A program made the translations under genes and the position numbers. Under the pieces are notes generated by a model. The model did not search any database. It saw only the letters and a program-made list of their open reading frames with translations, and was not told where the DNA came from. 64,000 bases of DNA from Hysterangium stoloniferum. Lineage: Eukaryota; Basidiomycota; Agaricomycetes; Hysterangiales; Hysterangiaceae. Below, piece after piece: positions 43,695 to 54,004 of the stretch (position 1 is the stretch's first letter; each line of letters opens with the position of its first letter). The DNA is taken from NCBI GenBank assembly GCA_015178975.1, contig WHVD01000080.1, forward strand, positions 186,001-250,000, given 5' to 3'.

Positions 43695-43887
43695 TGTGAG
43701 GAGTATGCTTTTACCACAGTATCATTGTGGTAAAACACTCCTTTTATTTCATTTATATTTTACATATTTTATTCATATTTTTCTATCTTTCATATTCTTT
43801 GAATATTGCATACTTCATTAGTTCGAAGCATTGTGCATACTTGTGGGTGCACTCAGCACCAATTAGAACTCAGACACACTTTAACCC
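43695..43887 (+). mobile_element. LTR fragment, same family as 35756-36130
   Basis: TGTGAGGAGTATGC to about ACACACTTTAACCC, nearly identical to the first 190 bases of the piece at 35756. The 3' side is joined to a tTRIM middle with ACCC shared at the joint. Confidence 0.8.
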
Positions 43888-44173
43888 TACGCAGCAGATG
43901 AAGCTGAACGGGGCCCATAACCTGTTAAAGGCATAGAAAAGAATTGACCCAGCCTGGGATTGAACCAAGGACCTCCTGGCTTTATATGCAGGTGCTCTTA
44001 ACCACTGAGCTACTGGACCTATAGTCTAGTATTATATGATGGATTATATATACATATATATAAGGACTTGTGATGCCAACTTGTGCTCTTATAACAGTTT
44101 ATATAACTGATGGCAAGCCTGGGTCTTATAACAGTCTGTCACATATAGATATTGTATTTTCCCATTTCTAACA
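43884..44173 (-). mobile_element. tTRIM piece (part of middle and one LTR)
   Basis: A partial middle (43884-43922) including the primer site and a full LTR 43923-44173 with a tRNA-like unit at 43945-44019. On its right it joins the leader of Copia-2. Confidence 0.9.
43945..44019 (-). tRNA. tRNA-like unit in tTRIM LTR
   Basis: 75 bases, same cloverleaf, A and B boxes as the type copy at 30372-30446. Confidence 0.62.
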
Positions 44174-44397
44174 TAAGCGCTCTAGTACTGTATAACGTTT
44201 TGCAAACTCGCTTCTTTTGAGTAAGTTTCAGCCTATACTTTATATTCCCCTGCCAAGCCCAGCCTTATTGCTGTTGCTAGTAGGGAGGAACTTGTATGCC
44301 ACTAAGGCTGAGTTTCCCTCGAGACTACCGTCTGGACCTCGAGTTAAATACCTTTTTTCTCAACTTCTTTGCAAGTTTGCTACGTCTATACTACAAT

Positions 44398-45003
44398 GCC
44401 ATCTTCCATTCTCCAATTCCCTAAAGTCAATCAGACTAAAGGGAAGAAGGCAAATAGCACTCAGGAGACAATGTCTCAGGGCAATGCACCCACTGCATTT
44501 CTCAAATGTACTTTCTGCTCCATGACCAACCATACTATGGACAAGTGTCATCGCTTCATCAAGAAGCAGCAGGAAGCACAGGAGAGTGTCCTTACCAATC
44601 GTGCTAAAGGGAAGAAAAAGCCAAATAGGCCTCAGAAGACAATGTCTCAGAACAATGTTGAATATAGTGGAAATGCACTTGCTTTCTCCTCATCCGATTC
44701 CTCCACCCTGCAGAATGGTTCTGACTATGATTGGCTTGCTGATACAGGTGCTAGTAGTCATATGACTCCTCATAGTCATTGGCTGCGTAACTACACACCA
44801 TTATGTGTCCCAATCAAGTTAGCAGATCATACTGTTATCTACTCTGCAGGAGTTGGTTCTGTGGTATTCAACCCAGTTATAAATGGAAGGAAATCGCAAT
44901 CTGTGGAGCTTACAAGAGTTTTGCATGTACCACAACTACATAGTAACCTATTGTCTTGTCTTTATCTCACAAGACACGAAGGACTACTCATACACATTGA
45001 TTG
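44398..45003 (+). pseudogene. Copia-2 gag 3' part and protease (fossil)
   Basis: An open region with a CCHC knuckle C-TFC-SMTNH-TMDKC (about 44510-44555) followed by the protease signature DWLADTGASSHMTPHSHW (about 44728-44780) and RVLHVPQLHSNLLS. The gag N-terminal part usually found before the knuckle is not recognised upstream. Confidence 0.85.
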
Positions 45004-46147
45004 AACAACCATGCATTTCAAACTCTCTGGCCAGACTTTGTTTACAGCCAGAGTTACTGCACAGAATGCAGGCATCCTCAATGGTGCCACTGCACCCTAT
45101 TATTGAGCAAGCTGGTGCTGCCTCCACTCTTCCCTTTGATATCAATCCCTGGCATCGCCGTCTTGGACATCACAGCTATGCTGATGTCCAGAAGATGATC
45201 AGAAAAGGATTGGTGGTTGGCTTAAACCTTGCCTCAAAGGAACAACCTGATCCTATCTGTGAACCTTGCCTTGCTGGCAAAATGACTGCCAATCCATTTC
45301 CTACCTCACCAAGTCAATCTCAGACACCACTTGAGCTTATTCATAGTGATCTACATGGACCACTTCCTGTGCAAACAACTGAGGGTTATCACTACTGGAT
45401 AACCTTCATTGATGATTGCACCAAGTTGTGAGCTGTTCTGTTCTTAAAACGGAAGAGTGATGCATTTGAAGCATTCAGAAGATACAAAGCTTATGCTGAG
45501 AATCTTCTGGGTTGCAAGGTCAAAGCTCTGCAGAATGACAAAGGGGGTGAATACATGTCAAATGCTTTCATCAAGTTTACAGATGAATGTGGAATAGCAC
45601 GCCATCATACTACTCGCAATCGCTCTCAACAGAATGGAGTTGCAGAACGAGCCAATCGTACCTTGGCTGATCATGTCACTGCCATGATGCATGAAGTGCG
45701 TATGCCTGCCTCATTCTGGAATCATGCTGTGGCATCTTATGTCTATGTATGGAATCGTCTGCCTACTGCACCATTGCCTAAAACTACACCCTATGAGCAA
45801 TGGTACAAGCAGAAACCAGATGTGAGCAACTTGCGAGTGTGGGGGTGTACTGCCTATGTTTACATTCAAAAGGACAAAAGGAAGTCACTTCAGTCACACA
45901 TGGAGAAATGCCTCTTTCTAGGCTATTCTGTGGGATACAAAGGTTGGCAATTCTACAACCCTGTTACAAAGAAGTTTATCATCTCTGAACGGGCTGTATT
46001 TGATGAACGCCACTTTCCTGGTCTATCTACTACTGGACCAATGCCTAATATTAGGCTTTTCCCAAATATACCAAACTCTGACATTCCTTTATTTGTGCCA
46101 GAAGTAGAGGGGGATAATGATATTTCTGTCCCTCCTACTCATATTCC
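45004..46147 (+). pseudogene. Copia-2 integrase (fossil)
   Basis: The zinc-binding part WHRRLGH...CEPCLAGK (about 45150-45285) is followed by the catalytic core: HSDLHGPLP (first Asp), then NGVAERANRTLADH (Glu region, about 45630) and FWNHAVASYVYVWNRLP, WGCTAYVYI and CLFLGYS...KGWQFYNP. These are the standard blocks of the copia integrase (rve). The region has a small number of breaks. Confidence 0.88.
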
Positions 46148-46391
46148 TGTTAGATTATATAATACCAACCATTGTTCCAACTGGGACCATATGGTGTACA
46201 GCTCTGAGTTCAGTGTGTATATGATCTAATAGGAATGGCACTTAGGGTTATATCCTTAAGTACAGTGTAAGACCAAACCTACCCAAGGTCAGATGGTGTA
46301 GTGGTTAACACCTTCGTTATGTAATCGAGAGATCCTGGGTTCAATCCCCAGTCTGGCTATTCATTTTCTACATTACTCATGTTTTCTAACA
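46148..46391 (+). mobile_element. tLTR-2: solo short LTR with a second kind of tRNA-like unit
   Basis: 244 bases, TGTTAGATTATATAATACC...GTTTTCTAACA, flanked by ATTCC at 46143-46147 and 46392-46396. Outside the ends it shows no clear similarity to the tTRIM LTR, yet it too carries a tRNA-like unit (46287-46359) in its 3' half followed by a T run. Confidence 0.92.
46287..46359 (+). tRNA. tRNA-like unit of tLTR-2
   Basis: 73 bases. Acceptor GGTCAGA pairs with TCTGGCT (with wobbles), D stem GGTG/CACC, T arm CTGGG-TTCAATC-CCCAG. A box TGGTGTAGTGG and B box GGTTCAATCCC fit the consensus. TTTT follows at 46365-46368. The anticodon arm pairs poorly, so isotype is unclear. Confidence 0.62.
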
Positions 46392-48185
46392 ATTCCTGCA
46401 CCTCCTGCTTATATTCCTGCACCTCCTGCTCAGATTCCTGCACTTCCTGAACCCATTCAACTACCTCCTGCACCTGCACCAGAACCACAGCTTCATCACT
46501 CTCAGCGTGTTCCAAAGCAACCTGGTGAATGGTGGAAGGTACAACCAGCTCCAGCTCTAGCTGAAGATGATGATGAGGACATTGATTATGAGGAAGTAGA
46601 GTTTGTTGGAACAGCTTCAACTGCTGATCCACAAAACTACAAGCAGGCTATGAAAGGTGATGATGCAGATAAATGGCAAGAGGCTATAAATGCAGAGTAC
46701 AATACACTGGTAGAAAACAAGACGTGGGAACTTGTTGATCTCCCAGTTGGTGCAAAGGCAATTGGTTCGGGTTGGGTGTTTAAAGTCAAACACAATGCAG
46801 ATGGCACCATTGAGCGTTATAAAGCTCGTCTTGTTGCCAAAGGATACTCACAACATCCTGGCATTGACTACAATGAAGTGTTTGCACCTACTTTTAGACC
46901 TGCCACTCTGCGTTTGATTCTGGCCCTAGCTGCCATTGAAGACATGGACTTGCACTCTGTTGACATTTCTGCTGCTTTCACCCATGGTGACCTTGATGAG
47001 ACAATTTATATGAGACAACCTGAAGGCTTCCATCAAGGAGGTCCTAATAAGGTTCTCAGACTCTTGAAATCACTTTATGGTCTCAAGCAGGGATCTCGTC
47101 AATGGAACATCAAGTTACATGGTGCACTTACTGAAATGGAGTTCAAACGAATTGAATCTGATACCTCTGTTTACATTTATTCAAATGGAGAGGTGAAGAT
47201 CTTTGTACCCATTTACATTGATGATATTACATTTGCATCCAAGTCCACTCTTGCCATTGACAAAGCTGTCAAGCAATTGTCCCTGCATTTCAAATGCCGT
47301 GATCTTGGATCCACTGTTTATTTACTTGGTGTGGGAGTTGGCAGAGATCGCTCTAAGCGACTCCTTACTCTTGATCAGCGACAGTTTATTCTCAACATGC
47401 TTGAGCGTTATAACATGTCTGACTGTCATCCAGTTCTCACACCTATAACACCTGGTACATCTCTGTCCAAAGAAATGGGTCCTGAGAATGCTGCAGAGGT
47501 GGATTTCATGCATAGTGTTCCTTATCTCAGTGCTGTTGGGTCTTTACAATACTTGGCTACTATGACCCGTCCAGATATTGCTTATACTGTGTCCTACTTG
47601 GCACGCTTTAATGGCAATCCTGGACCAAAGCATTGGACAGCAGTGAAGCACTTGTTCAGATACCTAAAAGGTACACTGGAATACAAGTTGCATTACTCTG
47701 GTAAATGTGGCTCTGAATTATTCACCACATACACTGATGCTGCTCATGGTGATTGCATTGATTCTGGAAGATCCACTGGTGGTTATGTAACTATGATGGC
47801 TGGAGGTGCTATTGGCTGGAGTAGTAAACTGCAAAGTATTGTCACACTTTCTACAACTGAAGCAGAATTTGTCTCTGCTGTAGAAGCTGGCAAGGAGATT
47901 GCCTGGATGTGGCAAATCCTAGGTGAATTTGGCTACCAAGTTGATCAACCCTCCACTCTACACATTGACAACCAGTCTGCCATCAGTGTTGCTAAGAACC
48001 CTGAGCATCATGGAAGGATGAAACATCTTGACCTGCGCTACTATTGGCTTAGGGATGCTGTAAATGCCAAGTGTATTGCTCCTTCCTATATTCCTACTGC
48101 AGAACAAATTGCAGATATTCTAACCAAGCCTCTATCTACTCCCAAGGTTCAATTTTGCCGTGATGGAATGGGTATAAGGACTTAG
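46392..48185 (+). pseudogene. Copia-2 reverse transcriptase and RNase H (long open frame)
   Basis: A Pro-rich linker then a 511-codon frame (46650-48185): KGDDADKWQEAINAEYNTLV, GSGWVFKVKHNADGTIERYK, ARLVAKGYSQHPGIDYNEVF, SVDISAAFTHGDLDETIYMR, the YIDDITFASKS box near 47210-47245, then RNase H with YLATMTRPDIAYTVSYLARF, STTEAEFVSAVEAGKEIAWM and DNQSAISVAKNPEHHGRMKH, and a C-terminal ILTKPLSTPKVQFCRDGMGI. Motif order and spacing are those of Ty1/copia. The frame is the best preserved retroelement enzyme in the window. Confidence 0.92.
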
Positions 48186-48287
48186 TTTCTTGTTTTCTTT
48201 CTTACTCTCTGTAGTTTAGCAAAGTCTCTCTCTCTGTCTCTCTCTCTGTTTCTTTTTTCTTTGGAGACATGTGAGATCAGGGGGGTC

Positions 48288-48625
48288 TGTTAAAACTGCC
48301 TCCACTGTCTCCAAGACCTTCTGGAACCTTCTAGAACCTTCTAGAAGCTTCCAACATGTTCCAGAGTATTTCCAGTTCATTTCCCATGACAGCTGTCAAT
48401 CAGCTGTCACTTTGTATTCCAGCTGTCAATCAGCTGTCAGTTTCCATTCAAGCTGTCAATCAGCTGTCACTTCTGACAGCTGTCAACCAGCTGTCACTTT
48501 TGACAGCTGACAAGCCTACTGATGTATAACATATATAAGCTTGTAGTTAGTGACCTGAATAGCAACAACTTTCCTCAGACTTGTGTGTGTCACGTGTCAC
48601 AGTAAGTCACAGGTCACATTTAACA
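48288..48625 (+). repeat. 3' LTR of Copia-2
   Basis: 338 bases, TGTTAAAACTGCC...CATTTAACA, directly after the purine tract. It holds an array of alternating CAGCTGTCA words with spacer (48370-48510). This identifies the solo copies at 17484, 27253 and 60649 and the piece at 36176 as Copia-2 LTRs. Confidence 0.93.
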
Positions 48626-48682
48626 GAGTATTGGGTAGGCAATTCCACTGCCAGTGAGGAGTCATTCCAATTGGTTAGAAGG

Positions 48683-49316
48683 TGTGAGAGGTACAGCAAA
48701 ATATATTCAGGAAATATAGTCTGGATGAGCTCATACTATATTTCCATTATTATTTCTACTTTCTCTCTATTTTATTATACACTTATAATTAGTTCGACAA
48801 CCTATGTATGCGGTACATCGACTCTTGTGGGTGCATACATGCCAGACTTATGTATTCTAGCACCCGTAGTTAGAACTCAGACACTTTTACCCCGCAACCA
48901 CAACTTACCCAGACACCAGTTAGTATCCTGTAAGTTGTGATTGGGGTATCATCTCGACCATCACAGATGGGCTTTGACTATCTACGCAATCAGAGTTTCA
49001 AACTATACTAGTCAAAACTCCACCTTTATCTCAATCCGTGTGGACTACATCCAAGCTACTCTGTTATTTGACTCTCTCATTATTCTCTTCTACACTCGAG
49101 CAGTCACTCAGAATCATACTTCACAGTCGATTCTCCTTATTTGTTTTAGCTCTCTATTCTACTTTAAATAGCTATTTCACTTGACCGTATTGAACTAAAC
49201 AGTCAATACACATTTGGTCCGTATTAGACTTAGATAGTCAATACATCTTCGTATCGTACCTAAACAGTCGATATTCTTCATATATAGAACAATTAGAACT
49301 TCCACCACTCTTCACA
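48683..49316 (+). repeat. 5' LTR of Gypsy-2
   Basis: 634 bases, TGTGAGAGGTACAGC...CACCACTCTTCACA; same family as 1874-2504. Confidence 0.92.
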
Positions 49317-49392
49317 GTGGTGATCTGGGCTGGACTGCTCTTTCCCTATGAAGAAAACGTTACTCTACGACTATTAATTTCTAAGCACATAA

Positions 49393-51060
49393 ATGACCAC
49401 TGGCAAGAACCAAACACCGAGATCTTCAACAACCCCAAGTAGTTCAAAACCTCGTCAAAGACCTGCTAGTCTGGAACCACCCCGTAATGTCACCATGAGG
49501 AAGTCTTCGTTGACTTTTCAAAGACCAGCCCCTCCTGGGAATTCCCCCAGAGCAGCAGCTGGACCGTCAATGGATACTCCCCCTGATCCACATGAGGAAC
49601 GTCCATCAACTGGGCAGTTGAGCATCCCTGGAGCTAATGTCGAGCCTACCCATGCACCCAAGCCTGTTCTCTCGTTCCCACCAAGGCAGGTCATCCTCAA
49701 GCAGTTCCTTGGGGGTCATATGGTTTACGCTGAGCCTATCAATGTGAAGTGGGATATGTACTACGCCAATCGAATCTCCACTGATCAGCTTACTCCTTTT
49801 GTGGAGGAGTACAATACAGATTACCCTTCTTTACCGGTGACTGTAGCAGTCTGGTTAGGTCATTATCAGGCCATCTTATCAGTGCAGGACTTATTCACAT
49901 GACTAGGAACCCTTGAGGATCTGACCCACTCGATTCCTGAATGGTCAAGTGATGTTACATCCGTTATGGAAGGGGGAAGGATGATTTTTGTTGAAACAGT
50001 TGAATAACTCTTGACAAACACCCTGTGAGTGTGAGGAAAGTAAACACTTAATATATTCAACTGTGAAATAACTACATACCTGTGAGTGTGAGGAAAGTAA
50101 ACACTAAATGTATTCAACTGTGAAATAACTACATACCTGTGAGTGTGAGGAAAGTAAACACTAAGGAGACTTTCCCACACCCACAGCGGAGTATACTACA
50201 GGGTGCTTACCTAAGCACCTACGCATCAGTTACCTTACTAGGTAACTCACTCAATACTGCACCTACAGTGCTGGGAAAAATACTACAAATATCAGAAAAA
50301 TATAGGGAACATTATAGACTATGTAAGAGCTGTAATATCATACTCTAACAATTTTTAGGTGGGAAGTGTTCTCTTTATTCCTCGAAGCGCTTCGTGCACA
50401 CAATGATGCACTGCAAATCCTTCACATCCTACTCAGTGGGAATCATATCGTGCCCAAGGTTGACTACCAGTATATGTACATCCAAATGTTGGAGGAGTCT
50501 CTTAACAGAGTCACGTGAAACATATCATTTGCATACTTTACTCTAAGGGGCTGGTTGAAGCGAAATCAGAGGAGGCTTGATAAAATGGTTTTGGAGGTGC
50601 TTTACCCTTATAATAATTTGATTCAAGTGCCTGATTTGCCCATCTCCATGACTAATTCTTTTGTTCACAACCTGAATGGGTCTCCTGATACTCATTTCCT
50701 CCATTCACTCAATTGTCCTGTCATTTTGCAAGACTTCCCATTGGATATGAGGATGCAAGTTGCAGATCATCTTCAGGAAAAGGGGATTGAAGTCTGCACT
50801 CCCTTCCATCAGCCTCAGCCACATCGGCCTTTGAATACAATCGAAATTGAGAGAAATTGCAATGGAACCCAGCCCTGCACCCCATCAGGGGATCCATCGC
50901 TCTCGTGTCGTGTTTGAAAGAATTCCGGATAATCCTAACTTCGGTGATGAACAACCTGCGATTAGGAATCGATCAGTCACCAACATTGACTGTCCTTCTC
51001 TACCGCATTCACCGAGGGTATAGCTGGTCAGGTTGCTGGTCGAGGATCGCTGAATCCAGA
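49393..51060 (+). pseudogene. Gypsy-2 ORF1 / gag N-terminal region (fossil)
   Basis: Starts MTTGKNQTPRSSTTPSSSKP 76 bases after the LTR and follows Gypsy-1 ORF1: FPPRQVILKQFLGGHMVYAE, VEEYNTDYPSLPVTVAVWLG, later FPLDMRMQVADHLQEKGIEV. Split by a Copia-1 LTR (49989-50350) and broken at a few places. Function unknown. Confidence 0.8.
49989..50350 (-). mobile_element. Solo LTR, Copia-1 family, with an extra 57-base repeat unit
   Basis: 362 bases against the usual 305. The difference is one additional 57-base unit (CTGTGAGTGTGAGGAAAGTA...). Flanked by ATTTT at 49984-49988 and 50351-50355. Confidence 0.96.
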
Positions 51061-52330
51061 TGATCCCTGCCATTCCCTGCCGATCTCCTCAAATCCCTTT
51101 CTGCCACCAGGAGGACCCCCTAGCAGTTCATCCAGGAGTTCTAATAGTTCAGACCATGGAGGGAATTTGGGATGTGGGGGGCATCACAGTGGAGTACCCA
51201 ACTCTCCCTGTCAAACTCCAATGCAGCCTCAAGCCAGCACACTTATTGACAGCTTACCTAAGGATAAAAAGATCGCTCTTAACACCAACAACATCAAGAT
51301 AAAATGGTCTGACCTTCCTGAATATGATGGAACTCAATCCAAGGCTTTGGACTACATCATGGATATCATGAGTCTCTCAGAGATATCAGACTCCATGAGC
51401 ATGTTGTTAGGAGTCGCTCTGCCAAGATGACTCACTGGCAATGCCAAGATCTGGTGGAGCACCCTGGACCATGAACATTGCACTGAATTCAGTCGATCTC
51501 ATGGATCGTTCCTTTGGGGTATCATAGAGGGATTACTCGGAACTTGTTGGCGTAAATCCTTAGCCTTAGAATGGGAAGCCATGAAATTTCAACAAGCCAG
51601 CCACGATCATGAGACACCCGTTCACTACATTCAATGGAGAATTAAGCTTTATCGATTCTTGTATGGGTTCCATCAAAATTGAAAGGACGAAACGTGCCGA
51701 CTCATCCTGACGCTGCCCACGGAATGGCTTTACCTTCTACAAGGACAACCCATCAATGACATCATGAGCTTGCAGACTTATGCTAACAATCTATAAGAGG
51801 CTCTGATTAATGCTTGGGTCCAAACACATTGAGAGCATTATCGGTTTCAGAAACCCAGAGTCATGATCGCCGAACAGGAAGAGTCGGATCCCTGGCATGA
51901 GGAAGAACACTCTAGAGGAATCGACCCCACTAATCGAGGCCACGTCCTTTTCAGTGAAGCCGAAGATAAAACCGTCCCTAGGAGATCTAACATGAAACAG
52001 GGTAAGAAACATGGCAAGTTCTTTTTCAAATGAAGTGACAAGAAAAGTGTCACTAAACCCCCGAAGGAGTGCTGGATTTGCAGGAGTTTAGAGCATTTTA
52101 AGACTGACTGCCCTCACGCAGGTAGGATGTCGCACTATGTCTCTATTAACAAATGCTCCATGCAGAACCCAACCGAGGAGGCAGAGGATCAGAGGGCTTA
52201 TGAAACGGTTTATAGATTAAGCATACAGGGACAAGTACATAATGTTGATGAGGAATCAATTTTCATTTCTGTCTACCTTCCTCAATCAGAGGATGACATT
52301 GTTTTTAGATGCAAGTTCATCTTTAAATGA
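51061..52330 (+). pseudogene. Gypsy-2 gag capsid and zinc knuckle (fossil)
   Basis: LPKDKKIALNTNNIKIKWSD (about 51255), the DIMSLSEISDSMSMLLGVAL block, then a CCHC knuckle C-WIC-RSLEH-FKTDC near 52070-52115 and MSHYVSINKCS. Same order as Gypsy-1 gag. Broken at several places. Confidence 0.83.
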
Positions 52331-53533
52331 GAACAAAGCATCACAAGTCTATGTTTCTATATCAGACTGTGATTTCCTCGAGAAAGGAGACTGGCTGGAT
52401 GCTCATCGTCAGAACCAGAAAGGTCTGACTGAGACGGGAGCCTTATTGTGATCTGAATCTCCTACCATTGAGGAAATCATCGACGAGGAAGTATTTGTGA
52501 ACCGATCTAAGGAAATAAGTCAGACCTATGTTATAGAAGACCCCTCTGAGTTAGAGAAATTGGAGGAGGAGAACTTCCCCTTTGACCCAGGACAGTTACC
52601 CAACCTAATTCCTTGTGAGGAGTCAGACTCTGAAGCAGACAACTTCATTCTGAACGCTACACCTGAGGTACCTAACAGTAGACACGTCAGGAGGAATATC
52701 AAACTGGCCACAAGAAAGGAAAGCAAAAGACTCAGGGTCCAATACCCTCGATCCAGTCGGCTTATGAAAGAGGATTTGACCATCATTTACCACAGAAGGG
52801 ATACCCCGGGTGGATACTCCAGTATTGGGATCTCAGCATTACACGTCTACAGACATGTAGGGAACTCAAAAGCCTCTAATCCTATTAAAATCAGGCTGGA
52901 CGCTGGGGCCGACCTCTTCTTAATTTTGGAGGATTTCTATAAGGAACTAGAGGACTACCCCAAGCTCAAGCAAGGACTCAAGTTGTGCCTCGTACAGCTT
53001 ACTGGTAATGCTAAGGTCTTAGGATACGTCAATGTCCCCATTTACCTCGAAGATGACACCGGTATGCTCCTTAAATTTACTGCCGAAACATATGTTGTCC
53101 GAGGCATGACCATCCTGATTCTTCTCGGAGAGGACTTTCACATGAATTATGAGATCTGGACACTACGAGACCAGCCGTTGGGCTCTAGATTGATTCTACC
53201 AGGGAGGGCAGGGTCTATCCCAGCCAGTTCCTCCAAGGAGCCACAGCCTTTAGCCTTCTCGATTAGCAAGATCCCCCTTGAGGAACTAGCCAATGACTTA
53301 CCTGAATTGACTTCCAAACCAGACAAAGGGGTGCATACTGAAAGAGTCGCATGGGCCCTACAGGATTGTACTATAGAGCTGGAATCAGCTTGATTAGTAC
53401 CAATTTTTGTCAGAGATCTTATCGGTGACCAATGGATAGTCGAAGGAGTTGTCTTGCAGAATGACGATGGAAGTATACTAGCCACTCCCACCACTGCTAT
53501 CTCTAGGGAACACGCCGCAATACCTCTCGCTAA
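52331..53533 (+). pseudogene. Gypsy-2 protease region (fossil)
   Basis: A 298-codon frame (52497-53393) with an acidic linker, then the aspartic protease region: RLDAGADLFLILEDFYKELE, KLCLVQLTGNAKVLGYVNVP and ILLGEDFHMNYEIWTLRDQP. It parallels 28564-28992 of Gypsy-1. It is interrupted at 53534 by an LTR and continues after 55776. Confidence 0.82.
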
Positions 53534-54004
53534 TGTCACGAATGTACAAACTCAAATTTCGATAATATTCAATTTAATATTTCTTCAACATTTTTTCAAC
53601 ATTTCTTCAACATTCCATTGACTTTCCTTCGACTTTCTGACTTGACTTCCGACTTGACTATTAATATCTTCAACAATCTCAAATATCTTCGACTTGTCTC
53701 AGGTTGATGTCATTGATGATTTCACTTTGATATCATATTATCATCATAGGTAAATGATATATAGTACAGTGAGGGACAAAACCCTTCCAATGATTTTTAG
53801 TTGTGCAAAGATTCTTGAATAACTCAAGAACCACTGTAGATACAGACCTGAAATTTGGATGTTGGTTAGGTCTATATGTTATCTATATGCCCTTAGAATA
53901 TTATGACATAAGCATTAGTATTTCTCATACAATAAATAAAACACTAATAAAATCACATTGGAAGGGTTTTGTCCCTGGTATTAAAAAAATACAAATCAAA
54001 CAAT

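Larger units (their letters stand above)
44174..48625 (+). mobile_element. Copia-2 (Ty1/copia) lacking its 5' LTR
   Basis: Leader 44174-44397 (no gene seen), gag-protease, integrase, RT-RNase H, a CT-rich 3' part, purine tract AGGGGGGTC and 3' LTR 48288-48625. It is clearly a different family from Copia-1. A tRNA-bearing solo LTR (46148-46391) is inserted between integrase and RT. All copia enzyme parts can be recognised. The copy is broken, with few breaks besides the insertion and the missing 5' LTR. Confidence 0.92.

Noticed and set aside
44174-44397. A protein-coding gag N-terminus at the start of Copia-2
   Set aside because: Only a short non-matching frame exists here; the segment looks like untranslated leader next to a broken joint.
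48626-48682. The 57 unassigned bases as a host gene piece
   Set aside because: Too short to carry a reading frame or motif, and it may be a remnant of another insertion.
49866-50180. Small ORFs with FPHTHRYVV repeats in Copia-1 LTRs
   Set aside because: They come from reading the 57-base LTR repeat unit antisense; the repeats explain the pattern without a protein.
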